Source of the DNA: Littorina saxatilis
Lineage: Eukaryota > Mollusca > Gastropoda > Littorinimorpha > Littorinidae
NCBI RefSeq assembly: GCF_037325665.1
Contig: NC_090245.1
Span: 105,583,309 to 105,647,308, forward strand
Reading direction: 5' to 3'
DNA: 64,000 bases
In this document: positions 47,701 through 58,028 of the stretch, one piece after another
How positions within the stretch are numbered: position 1 is the first letter of the stretch
Layout: every line of letters begins with the position of its first letter
Made by a program: the position numbers and the translations under genes
Notes under the pieces: generated by a model
Seen by the model: the letters and a program-made list of their open reading frames with translations, nothing else
What the model was told of the DNA's origin: nothing
Database searches by the model: none

Positions 47701-49865
47701 AATCCAAACAACACACATAGAAACATACGAAACAATAGCTTAGCCAGGACGATCGAGTTAAACACGCAAATAATTAAGATGTATAAACGAAAGCAAAACT
47801 AACAGAGACAATGAATCGGCGGCTCGTGGATGATCGCTTTCTTTTCTTCATGAAAACTTGATCGTGTTTTTTGGGTTTTTTTGGAGGAGGAGGGGGCCTG
47901 TAATGAACGGCCACCTGATATTTGCGGTCACCTTTGCAATGACTAATGGGTGACCGGATATGGCAGGTACTACTGTATTAGAGATGTAGAGGCTAGACAA
48001 ACAAAGGGACTGACAATTCTTTGTCTATTGAGGGTAACGGAGTAAGCAGTGATCTGCTTTTTTACATCTGGCCCTTGCCCTGAAGAGGGACTAATCTATA
48101 ATGGCGGAATAAACAAGTAAAGAAAACAACTGCTACATATGTTTATAGATAAACTGAAGGAAGAACTCATTATACAAAGAGGTGGGTTTGGGGTGAGTGG
48201 TGTTGGCGTTGTATGTTAGTGTGTACTCAAAAGACCAGACCTTAGGGTTGTACCACTCGCTGCATTATCTGAGCATCCAGTTTGACACACTACAGTACAC
48301 TAATACTTGTTCCTGTTTTCACCTGTATGCAGGCAGTCCAACCCTGTCATCAAGGACTTTATGCAGAAAATGTCGTATGGCACCAACTATGCTAAATTGG
48401 AAGGGTACTACATGCAGAAGTAAGTAACCGATACCTGGTGTTCATGTGCAGGTAGTGGGATTTTTTCTTTGCTGAAAATAGGAGCTTTGTTAATATGATA
48501 TTTTTGAGAATGTTCAAATAATTTTAAATATCACGATATTTTATATTTTTGCTGCTTGAAACTTCAGGATTGACAAAGCGCTAAAAGTCATTGCTGCTTT
48601 TGATTTTGCAGCTATGTTTGTGTCTTGTTTGTTGTTATTTTCCATGAAATCTTCTATATATTTACTTTTAATTGTGTGTGAACTCTGTTCTAATTTGTGC
48701 ATGTGAAATCAATTTTGTTTTAGTTTATCACATTTGTATGTAGGTGTTTACATTTATGTATTGCTGTAAGTAAATCAGTGTTCACGAATAGAATTGTTTA
48801 CTTTCAGCTTGCTGGATATAATCAACTCTCTGAAGCGTGGCTACATCATCTGGCAGGAGGTGATTGATAACGGCGCAAAGGTGAGAATTTGAATACAGAG
48901 GGAATATTAGCGGGACACTGCACAGTTGTTCCAGAGACTCTCTAGCATAAAGAAGTTTTCTTTGGTTGTAGTCATACCTTGTACAGTGGAACCTCTCTTT
49001 TACGAACCCCACCCCCCACCCCAATTTAAGACTTCCTCCCTCTTCTGAGACCCTGTTTTCTCAGACTTTTTGTTGGGGCGGGGATGTAGCTCAGTCGGTA
49101 GCGCGCTGGATTTATATCCAGTTGGCCGCTGTCAGCGTGAGTTCGTCCCCACGTTCGGCGAGAGATTTATTTCTCAGAGTCAACTTTGTGTGCAGACTCT
49201 CCTCGGTGTCCGAACACCCCCGTGTGTACACGCAAGCACAAGACCAAGTGCGCACGAAAAAGATCCTGTAATCCATGTCAGAGTTCGGTGGGTTATAGAA
49301 ACACGAAAATACCCAGCATGCTTCCTCCGAAAACGGCGTATGGCTGCCTAAATGGCGGGGAAAAAAACGGTCATACACGTAAAATTCCACTCGTGCAAAA
49401 AACACGAGTGTACGTGGGAGTTTCAGCCTACGAACGCAGAAGAAGAAGACTTTTTGTTTATAACCTCTGTAAATGTACCCCCATTTTAAGACTCCCTCCT
49501 TTTTAAGACCTGATTTTCTCAGACTTTTGACGGTCTTAACAGGGGGGTTCCACTGTAGCATTTTAGGTCCAATGTGTATCCATGCTAATTGCTAGTGTTG
49601 AAAGTTCATGGTTTGTTGACACTCATCCTTAAAGTCTTGAGTCACAAAAATCAGGACAGATTCTTTTAGCAATTTATGTGCTTTTTTGTGGCTTTGATTC
49701 TACATGTATGTGTAGTTAGAAATTAAATGTACACACAAGAGTGCAGGAAAAAAGGGGAAAGAGGCTGCATTTGTTCCAGCTGCAATGAGCTTGTTCACCT
49801 TCTGTACTGAGTATAGGCGAGACGAGATGCCATGTCATTTCCAACCACATTGTAATGTTTCATTT

Positions 49866-49910
<45 letters not shown>

Positions 49911-52389
49911 TTATTGCTGACTTTTAATTGTTTCTTTCACAATTTCTGATGTTTTATATAGATATATATTTTATTTTTTTAATTTATTTTTATTTTTGTT
50001 TTGGGAAGACGCTTAAGCGTGCCCTATTAATCGATAAACAATAACATTATATAACACACTTGGTATCTGTATGTTTAACTGTACATTAATCTGTGGCACA
50101 GCACATTTAACATTTACTTTTGGCGCGAATTCTTACAATACATAAATGGACAAGAATGTATTTATCTATGCGGTTGTGTCTGCGGTGTCAAAATTTGCGA
50201 CATCAACATAATCATGAATTCACTAACACACATACATATGCATATGCACATATACTTAATCATTTTCATTTACAAAATACTCAAACGTCTCAACCCTAAT
50301 TCGCAATTAAACATTATATTTAAATCAATAGGCCTACCATATCTAAACTTGCTGATACACATTTTTGCTATCAACAAAATATGATTTATAATTTTGTTTG
50401 TTGGGGTATGCATTCCTGGTAAATAACCAAACAATACATCATGTTCTGTTAATATAACATTTTCTTTCGTATTAACAAAAATACATCTAATAACATGTTC
50501 CCAAAATAACCTCATTTTTCTACATTTCCAATAAAAGTGCTCAATGTATTTCGTTACAGAGACTACACAAATTATTTTCTTTCAACTTCATCTTGTGGAG
50601 TAAAATGTTTGTGGGGTAAATGTTATGTAATATTTTCCATTGAAGCAACTTTAATCTTTCCTCGCTAGTACATTTAATTGCCAAGAGCCAATATTTCTCG
50701 TCAATGGAAATATTATATTTATGTAACCAGAATTTTACAGAGCAGGGTACGCTTGCTTTTGCATTTGTTAAAAATAGCGCGGAACTGTTTGGGGGAAGGT
50801 TTTTTTAACAGGTCTTGTAGACAGGGCCCAGATTCGTCGCTCGCGTTTCCGTTGGCTGTGTCCTCTCGCAGCGCACGCGCGCGGAGGGTCATGTGCAAAG
50901 CATTATACTCAAAAAGCCGTGTGGCGCTATAACCAACAGTGGTACAAATCTGTTCATACGGGACAATATTACCGTCTATCCATATATCACGTACAACATT
51001 CACCTCAGCTTTAATCCAATTTTCAAAACACAAAACATTCTTTTTAAAAACAATACCTGCATTATTCCACAAACATTGATCAATAAATCGTTCTTTTTCT
51101 ACAAAAAACAAATGTCTATTCTCAATCCATTTTTTTTAAAACATGTTGCCAAAATTTCGATTTTATTCTCATCAGGCCAACAAACTGTCTCGGTGTGGCA
51201 GTTGATTGAAAACAACACAGACGACTTCCAAGAACGTCATAATAATGTCTTGGAACTAATTTCCAATTTTGAAAATCTGTTTGCTGTAGCCTAGCTGCCC
51301 AGCATAACAAAACGGATGTCTGCATATCATGCATGTTTATCATGCTAATACCGCCCATTTCTAATTTATCACACAAAACTGTTCGTTTAACCTTCTCAAA
51401 AGCTTTGATATATATTATTATTGTATTGTATTGTATTGTATTGTATTCTACTGTTATGTATTGAGTATAGGTGAGAACAGACACCATGTAATTTTCAGCC
51501 ACATTGTAATGTCTCATTTTGAGATATATTATTATTGTATTGTATATTGTATTGTATTGTATTGTATTGTATTGTATTGTATTGTATTGTATTGTATTGT
51601 TATGTATTGTTATGTATTGAGTATAGGTGAGAACAGACACCATGTAATTTCCAGCCACATTGTAATGTCTCATTTTGAGATATATTATTATTGTATTGTA
51701 TTGTATTGTATTGTATAGTATTGTATTGTATTGTATTGTATTGTATTGTATTGTATTGTATTGTGTTTAACAGGCGGCATTTATTTCAGCTGTAACATAC
51801 TTGTTTGCCTTCATTGTCTGATACAGGTGAGACCGGACACAGTGGTGGAGGTGTGGAAGGGTGGCTGGGAAGAGGAGATGGAGAAAGTGACGAAACAAGG
51901 CTACAAGACACTGCTGGCATCCTGCTGGTACCTCAACGACATCTCGTACGGATCAGACTGGACCACGTACTACACTTGCGACCCTCAAAAATTCAATGGT
52001 TTGTTTTGCTCAGTCTTTTTCCTTATTGCTGACACTCTGCATTGATGTTGTGTGGTTCGATTAGTGCAGAGAGGTAGAACTCGACAACTTCACAACTTAG
52101 TCATCTCCAATGAGAAATTCAATGGTTTGTTTTGCTCAGTCTTTCCCCTGCGCGATGACACTCTGCATTGATGTGTGGTTCGGTTAGTGCAGAGAGATAG
52201 AACTCGACAACTTCACAAATCATCTCTAATGAGAAATTCATGTGGGGTGACATGGTGATTGGTGTATGGAAATGGCGCGTTTTTAATTGAGCGGAGGATA
52301 TCGCCCGGGTTACTCAGAAGGGTAACATGGTTATTCTGTCCACTTGCTGGTACAACAGCATTATCAAGTATCTGGGAGAAGTATAATGG

Positions 52390-52423
<34 letters not shown>

Positions 52424-53364
52424 CTTAAGCCTCCCCCCTGCAGGTTGCCCCTGTGGTTTTTGTCATGTAGCTGTTCCTATCATATCTTTGGTATAAGTTA
52501 TGAACAATTCTCACTTTTTGTTTTACTGAAGCTGAATTTCAGCCACTTTAAGTTTTAAGTATGCTATTTTTCTTTTTGCAGGTACTGATGCTCAAAAGGC
52601 ACTAGTGATGGGAGGTGAACTAGCTATGTGGGGAGAATATGTTGATGACACCAATGTGCTGTCTCGACTCTGGTGAGTGCATGCTTTTGTCTTTGTATCA
52701 GGAATAATAAGCTGTAAAAATGAACAAAAATCTTTATAATTTTTTTTTGTATCCATTGACAAAACATAAGCCTTTCACATAAACTAGTTGCAAACAAGCA
52801 AACAATTAAACCGCACACAAAAAGCTGTGCAGCCGAGAGTGGTTGTGTTGGTGGTGTTTTTTACTTGACCTTCCTTGTCTATCATTTGCCAGCATGTTGA
52901 GTATCATGACGCTGCTAAGGGAGGGTGGGGCAACCAGGTGTGAGGGGGGGGGGGGGGTAAGACTTTGGAAGCACAGGCGATGTTGATTCATTCCCCAGCC
53001 TCCCGGGGTGAACATGCGTGCGGACTGATAAAGAGTCAGTTTCACTGTCAATTCTATCTTTGCTACATTCCCTCAGGCCTCGTGCATCTGCAGTAGCTGA
53101 ACGTCTGTGGAGTCCAAAAGACGTCAACTTTCCCTTGGTGGCCCAGCCCAGACTGATTGAGCAGCGATGTCGCATGATCAGGTTAGTCAGCTGAACATTA
53201 GTGTGTGAACTAAAGACAGAAATAGTTTTAATTTTGTTTTGTTTTTTAGATTATAAATCCCACAGCTGATTGTGGAGCTATGAGGGAACATTCGTGAGGA
53301 AGGCAAAACAAACTTTTGGTAAAAAAGAACAGAAATTGTCATAAACATGTTTGTTCATTTTGTT

Positions 53365-53459
<95 letters not shown>

Positions 53460-54060
53460 GTACCGTCCTTCTCATGTAACCCATCATGGTTCCCACCACA
53501 GGTCTGTCAAGGGTTTTACATGGAATAGAGCATGCATCCTTCCACGTGAACACATTCCAAAACTCAACAGCCTGGCTGTTTTCTGTGCAGAGTGGGAATT
53601 TGTTGTTGAAATTACTTTGTAACTGACACCAGTATCACACGCAAAATGACTTCAGCAAATAAATTCCATCCCTCACAGCATGCAGGACTTTGCAGGTGGG
53701 CTTTCGATTTCTGGTATGTTTTCAAGTGGAAGGAAGCTCTGATTCCATGTAAAAGCTTGGACACATCTGTGAACTGTGATCGTTGTCATAATGATTCACG
53801 TGAGAAGGAAGCTCCCATTCCATATAAAAGCTTGGACACATCTGTGAACTGTGATCATTGTCATAATGATTCACGTGAGAAAGAATGTATGTTTTAAACA
53901 AAAATCTCTGCCGGTTAGGATTTAGTTCTTTAATTTATTCCTATGAATATTTCTAGTTCTTTACCAATTGTTCTTGTTTGTGTTCTTTTCCAGACGTGGA
54001 ATCCCAGCAGAGCCTGTCACAGGACCAGGAACCTGCCCTGTGGAATATCGTGAACCCTAA
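39481..54060 (+). CDS. HEXA/HEXB: Lysosomal beta-N-acetylhexosaminidase (HEXA/HEXB family)
   Basis: Exons: 39481-39758, 40356-40465, 41226-41338, 42747-42857, 43907-44008, 46253-46361, 46681-46885, 48333-48419, 48808-48880, 51827-51998, 52582-52672, 53077-53181, 53994-54060. All have AG/GT borders and joining phases: 540 residues, against 529 (HEXA) and 556 (HEXB). A second ATG at 39502 begins [17 protein letters not shown], a good signal peptide; either start keeps it near the N-terminus. GH20 landmarks: [13 protein letters not shown] with substrate Arg184, [37 protein letters not shown] with catalytic Asp336-Glu337, SWGLGQ, WGEYVD and [10 protein letters not shown]. The enzyme removes terminal beta-GlcNAc/GalNAc from glycans and glycolipids in the lysosome. 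An SGEKP loop at 293-297 resembles the HEXA GSEP loop that meets the GM2 activator. Residues 433-434 (ND) match neither subunit exactly. A glycosylation sequon is at Asn309. Confidence 0.95.
39875..40228. mobile_element. PIF/Harbinger-like MITE, copy 3
   Basis: In intron 1 of the hexosaminidase gene. TTA duplicated at 39872-39874 and 40229-40231; ends carry GGTCTGTTTACGGTAAC, a subfamily distinct from copies 1 and 2 (GGTGTGGTTACGG). Confidence 0.8.
41139..41195. mobile_element. pogo-like MITE remnant
   Basis: Only the right end remains: AAAGGGGGGTTCCACTG followed by TA, preceded by two TCGGGGGGTCTTAAA repeats. Same end as 8461-9048 and 48984-49555. Lies about 30 bp before the acceptor of hexosaminidase exon 3. 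Confidence 0.6.
42469..42690. mobile_element. PIF/Harbinger-like MITE, copy 4
   Basis: In intron 3, with TAA duplicated at 42466-42468 and 42691-42693. Ends include AGTCTGTTTACGGTA and the inverse. It ends about 56 bp before exon 4, possibly overlapping the branch-point region. Confidence 0.8.
43104..43522 (+). mobile_element. SINE A, second full copy
   Basis: CCCCCCGCGGGTTAGGGGG start and AAAG tail, with a 12-bp duplication ACAATGAAAGCA at 43092-43103 and 43523-43534. Differs from the 7629 copy by a GTCCCATATTGGTTGGGACG stretch near the 5' end and an internal duplication around CCCATCTCCCCCC. Intron 4. Confidence 0.85.
43782..43843. repeat. (GT)n microsatellite
   Basis: About 30 GT units about 65 bp before hexosaminidase exon 5. 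Confidence 0.95.
44294..45265. mobile_element. TTAA-flanked MITE hosting a Harbinger MITE
   Basis: Inverted ends CTCTTACCAGTTCG and CGAACTGGTAAGAG, each next to TTAA (44290-44293 and 45266-45269). A Harbinger-like MITE (44508-44842) is nested in it. No ORF. TTAA fits piggyBac or Kolobok; the ends do not settle which. Confidence 0.75.
44508..44842. mobile_element. PIF/Harbinger-like MITE, copy 5
   Basis: TTA at 44505-44507 and 44843-44845; starts GGCACAAAAAAAG with GTCTGTTAACGGTAAC and ends ATACCGTAAACAG before GGCC. Long T-runs fill the middle. Nested in the TTAA element in intron 5. Confidence 0.75.
45302..46067. mobile_element. pogo/Tigger-like MITE
   Basis: Begins CAGTCGAACCCACCTAAAAC and ends with the inverse of CAGTCGAACTCGTTTAAG, with TA on both sides. 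About 25 bp of imperfect TIR. Contains further ACGAAT or TAACGA repeats near the left end. Intron 5 of the hexosaminidase gene. No transposase. Confidence 0.75.
46892..47066 (-). mobile_element. SINE B 3' part, reverse, beside a splice donor
   Basis: A (TTC)n tail at 46901-46948, then the reverse complement of the SINE B body (GGCTGAAACTCCCATG, GGCAGCCATACGCCG). ACCTGT occurs on both sides as a short duplication. The insertion lies only about 15 bp after the donor of hexosaminidase exon 7 (46886). Confidence 0.75.
47287..47975. mobile_element. MITE with CAGTAGT ends
   Basis: CAGTAGTCCCTTCC at the left and the inverse GGTACTACTG at the right, each beside TA. Interior has two GAGCGGCCA-like repeats and a GT run. 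Intron 7. Probably a pogo/mariner relative; no ORF. Confidence 0.6.
48984..49555. mobile_element. pogo/Tigger-like MITE hosting SINE B
   Basis: CAGTGGAACCTCTCTTTTACG at the left and the inverse GGGGGGTTCCACTG at the right, TA on both sides (48982-48983 and 49556-49557). The centre is split by a SINE (49075-49446). Intron 9. Confidence 0.75.
49075..49446 (+). mobile_element. SINE B, second full copy
   Basis: Almost identical to 12945-13323. A perfect 12-bp duplication AGACTTTTTGTT flanks it (49063-49074 and 49447-49458). The similarity of the two copies argues for recent activity. Confidence 0.9.
49869..49904. repeat. (TA)n microsatellite
   Basis: About 18 TA units; the preceding 49805-49868 (GAGTATAGGCGAGACG, CCACATTGTAATG) recurs at 51456 and 51607. 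Confidence 0.9.
49980..51410 (-). mobile_element. L1/Tx1-like LINE, 3' part of ORF2
   Basis: Reverse frames read [21 protein letters not shown], then [42 protein letters not shown], and MRLFWEHVI, in the order known from the end of L1/Tx1-type ORF2 proteins after the reverse transcriptase core. The frame is broken at least at the LCSLC region (a stop, with the frame resuming one base shifted) and between the 51122 and 51111 blocks. 5'-truncated: no endonuclease or YxDD is visible. Intron 9, antisense to the gene. Confidence 0.75.
51415..51770. repeat. (TATTG)n satellite with interspersed 100-bp unit
   Basis: Pentamer TATTG runs at 51420-51455, 51534-51600 and 51690-51765, separated by two copies of a unit with GAGTATAGGTGAGAACAGAC and CCACATTGTAATGTC. 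A third copy of that unit lies across the LINE at 49805, suggesting the LINE interrupted or was flanked by the array. Confidence 0.85.
52392..52421. repeat. (CA)n microsatellite
   Basis: About 15 CA units in hexosaminidase intron 10. Upstream, 51990-52150 contains a tandem duplication of about 120 bp (ATTCAATGGTTTGTTTTGCTC twice) that includes the donor region of exon 10; only the first copy is used in the model. Confidence 0.85.
53369..53455. repeat. (GT)n microsatellite
   Basis: About 43 GT units in hexosaminidase intron 12. Confidence 0.95.
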
Positions 54061-55009
54061 CCAGTGGCTGAGGAATTCACCATCTTTTTTATCTATTTAA
54101 AACAGACAATCAGAACAAAATCTTTGATTTGTGAGATTCAACTTATTTTTTCACCTGCAAAATGGCACTGTCCATTCCCAATTGGGGAAGCAGGTAGTGT
54201 GGCTCATGTGAAGTTATGTAACAATTTAGTAGACATTTTTCTTCCTATTTTCATATTTAAACAAATTGTGGATATTTGGCACCTTGTTTTTTCGTTCTGG
54301 GCATGTGAGTCTTGCCATTGTGAAGGTTTATTTGTGTGTTGAAAGATTTCTATTCATATTGAACAAGTCTATACCTGTTGTTATGTTTTTCCTAACTTTT
54401 AGAAGAAAAACAAAGGGTTGTTACATTTCATTCCTGATTTCCAGTAGTATTTGTTTTTGGCTCACATAAGTGTAGCCTATGCGATGCTAACTTTTGTCTG
54501 TCTGTGCGTGCGTGAGTGCGTATGTATGTATGTATGTATGTCTGTGGTAGAAACTTTAACATTTGACTGAACACCGAAATACTAATTTTACCTGGTTATC
54601 ATTCAAGCAACAGCTTCAAAGTATTGAAGCAATTATCAACATTTCGTCGGCACGTATGTAGTTAAAGTGTGTATCCAAAGAAAACGGGTGGTGGGGTTTT
54701 TTTTTTTGGGGGGGGCGGGGGGGGGGGGGGGGGGGGGGGTTAAAAACAGGTGACTGGTTTGTGTCGTGTATGGTATGTAGACCATGTCAAGGTTAGGTCA
54801 GATAGCGTGAAGGATTGTGGTATAGATACAGTTATCACCGAGCTGCAGTTCGCAGATTCGGAGAAGACTATTTCACATTGTTCGGTTTCGTAGCTCCAGA
54901 AAAATAGATAAAGAAGATACCAAAGGAGATTTCCTACAGGTTAATCTGCACAGCGTGTTTCCAGTGTCTGCGTGAGGAAGCGCTGTCGAAAGCGCAGTGT
55001 CGATCTGGT
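54061..55009. other. 3' flank of the hexosaminidase gene
   Basis: Probably 3' UTR to about 54450. I see no canonical AATAAA near. A GTATGTAT tract is at 54520-54540 and a long G-run at 54706-54740. No gene after it. Confidence 0.4.
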
Positions 55010-55901
55010 CAAATGGCTGCAACAAAAAGCATCGGTGCACTAAACATGCCACGCTACCCCTCAACCTCCACCTTTAAACATGTCAACTTTACATATCTCA
55101 TCGAGCACATGGGCCTGCACAAACGAACTTTTACAACAACAAATCAGCTATTTTCCTTCCTTCTCTCCATATCTGCAAAAACCATATACAGATTAGTTAC
55201 TATTTTAGCGTCACAAAGAGCAAATAATGCGCTACCTGGAAAGAACAACAGAGAGTATTTCATTCCACAAACACAGACTTGTCAACAGCGTTAAATAATG
55301 TTTTATTACCTCAACAGCCTAATGTAGGTAGCTCTCTCTTTTAAGCGAATCCGCTTCCTTTTAAATGGCACCCGTTCGTCAACGGAAATATTGCCATCCT
55401 CCCTCTTGCGCTGAATCCTTATGCGGTGGAAAACCTTCCCCGCACAGCGAAGAAACTTTGACGCCCCGACTGTCAGCCAGCATGTAAACAAAGAGAAAGT
55501 GGTCTCTAATTGAAGTTCCTTTAAGCCCTAACTGTGCAAGCAGAACGGCACGTTGAAATACAGTGCAGCAGTCAAACGCGTTGAAGACCATCAAACTTGA
55601 CACCGACTATTCTCTCTCGCTGCTGAGTTTCGAGTGTCCAATTAACATGTCTCACACAGACAACCTTGACAAAATCACGTGACTCACCTTGTCACGTTCC
55701 AAGTTCAGTTACCGTCCGTTTTGCCCTGACAGCAGAAATCACCCACGTGAAACCCTTGCAAACAAGAAATCCCCGTGTTCGGCTATGCTCGGTCAGCTAA
55801 AACCCAGCCGTTGACAGAAAGCACAGGCGCTTTCTATCGAAATTCGAGGAAGGCACCCCACAGAGTGACACTTTCTCGATCCATGTCACTAAATCGTGAC
55901 A
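55010..55901 (-). repeat. Old LTR of the Gmr1-like family, reverse
   Basis: Reverse-complement similarity to the LTR at 58029-59598 runs through the region: the TGTCACGAT start corresponds to 55901, GAAAGCGCCTGTGC to 55830, and the TTGTTGTAAAAGT and GTGCACCGATGC phrases to about 55040-55140. It is clearly diverged from the other LTR and has no adjoining coding part in view, so I take it as an old solo or partial LTR. Confidence 0.7.
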
Positions 55902-56003
55902 GTTACATGTTTCAAAGGTCTATGGGATTTTACTAAAGCAAAAACTATCACCATCCACACCTGATTTGGACTTGCTGCGAGCCTTTTTTTCTTTTTCTTT
56001 TTA

Positions 56004-56290
56004 CATTTAGTCAAGTTTTGACTAAATGTTTTAACATAGAGGGGGAATCGAGACGAGGGTCGTGGTGTATGTGTGTGTGTGTGCGTGTGTGTGTGTGTGT
56101 AGAGCGATTCAGACCAAACTACTGGACCGATCTTTATGAAATTTTACATGAGAGTTCCTGGGAATGATATCCCCGGACGTTTTTTTCTTTTTTTCGATAA
56201 ATACCTTTGATGACGTCATATCCGGCTTTTTGTAAAAGTTGAGGCGGCACTGTCACACCCTCATTTTTCAATCATATTGATTGAAATTTT
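56004..56290 (+). repeat. TTTAGTCAA-family repeat, copy 3
   Basis: ACATTTAGTCAAGTTTTGAC start, GGGGGAATCGAGACGAGGG, a GT tract, ATGACGTCATATCCGGC and TTGAGGCGGCACTGTCAC, in the same order as the reverse copy at 15114-15993. The 3' part is missing. Confidence 0.75.
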
Positions 56291-56616
56291 GGCCAAGAGG
56301 GAGAGAGAAACCGCCCAAAGACAGATTCAGGGGAAACTACCAAGTAAAACTTTACAAAGCACAATGATCTCCCTTATACTTCTGTACATATTCTTTCAAC
56401 TGGAATAAACGAAACGTGTATTGTATGTTTGGTCGTTTTCTTTGCCTGTGCATGTATAGTTTGTTGGTTATGTTTGGTCGGTTTCTTTGCCTGTGCGTGT
56501 ATAGTATGCTTGGTCGTTGTATGTATTGTAAAGCGCTAAGAGTAGACAATTTTCTAGAATAGCGCTATAAAAGTTTGCATTATTATTAAATTAAAAATAC
56601 TGTCGGAGACAGAACA

Positions 56617-58028
56617 TGGCTACTAAACAATAACAATAAACTCCTAATACTTCTTTAAACGTTCTGTAAAAATGATTTGTATGAAAAGTGTTGAAAAGAA
56701 GAGAAAATAAATCCTCAAGGCAGTGAACACACTCACCATGCACTGACATACGAAAGCAGCCACACAAACACAGCACAGAGGAGCGTGTGCAGATGCTTTG
56801 CAAGAATAAGCTTGAAAACCAGTTTGAATAAATAGCAGCAGATAGAGCTGCATATGTCATAATCATGTAATTTTTTTTTTTTCTTGTCTGGCTTTATTGA
56901 CTGCATGCCGATCATGTGGCATGGCAGTGACTTTTCACTCTTCAGTCGGAAATACACTGTACCGGTACATATAACACAGCTCCCACTCTCCCTCACTAAT
57001 GCACCCCAAGCCGTGACAATTGATGCTTGGAAATTGTGTGGAAGAGTACACCTCTCTATTTCTCTCCAATGCTCTTCCTGCTGACATGCAGTGACACCGG
57101 ACACCCCACAGAGTTTAGCCAGCTACCCCTCCACCACCACCCCTCCCTCTCTCTCCCTCCCTCCAGCCATGTACTGTTGGGGGCTGTGGCCAGAGATAAG
57201 AGGCCAGCTGCATTGTTCACTCAGAGCAAAATCAGTTGACTGTGTCGTAACTTTTGACAAAGCAAGACAACTGAAGGGTTCATAGATTAGGCAACCGACT
57301 CACTGGTCAAGGCTGAGGGGAAACAAGAGTATCTTGTCTATGACGGCTTACTAGTGCCAAAACCTCATAATTGTAATTATCAAGGGAAAATTAGTAATTT
57401 CCCCTTGATAGTAACCATTTTCACGTGTTTATTACTAATTTTCCCGGGAAAATTACTACTTTTCCTGGAATAATTACTAACTTTCACCTGTTAATTACTA
57501 ATTTTTAGTTTTGGCTCACTTCCTGACGGATTGCTAGTGCCAAAACTAAAAATTAGTAATTTTCCCGTGAAAATGAGTAACTAACAGGTGAAAACAGTAA
57601 CTGACAGTGTTAATTAGTAATTATCCCGTGATAATGGGTAACCCCAGGTTTTGGCACTAGTAAGCCGTCATAGGGCTTACTAGTGCCAAAACCTCATAAT
57701 TGTAATTATCAAGGGAAAATTAGTAATTTTCCCTTGATAATTACCATTTTCACGTGTTAATTACTAATTTTCCTGGGAAAATTACTAACTTTCACCTGTT
57801 AATTACTAATTTTTAGTTTTGGCTCACTTCCTGACGGATTGCTAGTGCCAAAACTAAAAATTAGTAATTTTCCCGTGAAAATTACTAATTATCCCGTGAA
57901 AATGAGTAACTAACGAGTGAAAACAGTAACTGACAGCGTTAATTAGTAATTATCACGTGATAATGGGTAACCCCAGGTTTTGGCACTAGTAAGCCGTCAT
58001 ACTTGTCAATGAAAGATGTTACACACAG
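56617..58028. repeat. Segment R, continuous copy with later insertions
   Basis: 56617-57338 continues at 58002-58028 once the dimeric MITE is removed, and is cut by the LTR at 58029. It is the reference that shows pieces 29660-29866, 33262-33430 and 37147-37540 were once one segment. No coding capacity; its own class is unknown. Confidence 0.75.
57339..58001. mobile_element. Tandem dimer of a palindromic MITE
   Basis: Two units of about 330 bp (57339-57672 and 57673-58001), each beginning GGCTTACTAGTGCCAAAACC and ending with its inverse, and each with an inner inverted pair around GGATTGCTAGTGCCAAAAC. Interior rich in TTAATTACTAAT. CTTGTC is duplicated outside the dimer (57333-57338 and 58002-58007); the empty site is at 37482-37487. 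Confidence 0.8.

Noticed and set aside
51122-51718. Tyr/Cys/Ile-rich frames on both strands
   Set aside because: They come from the TATTG pentamer array; only the reverse part below about 51410 has LINE similarity.
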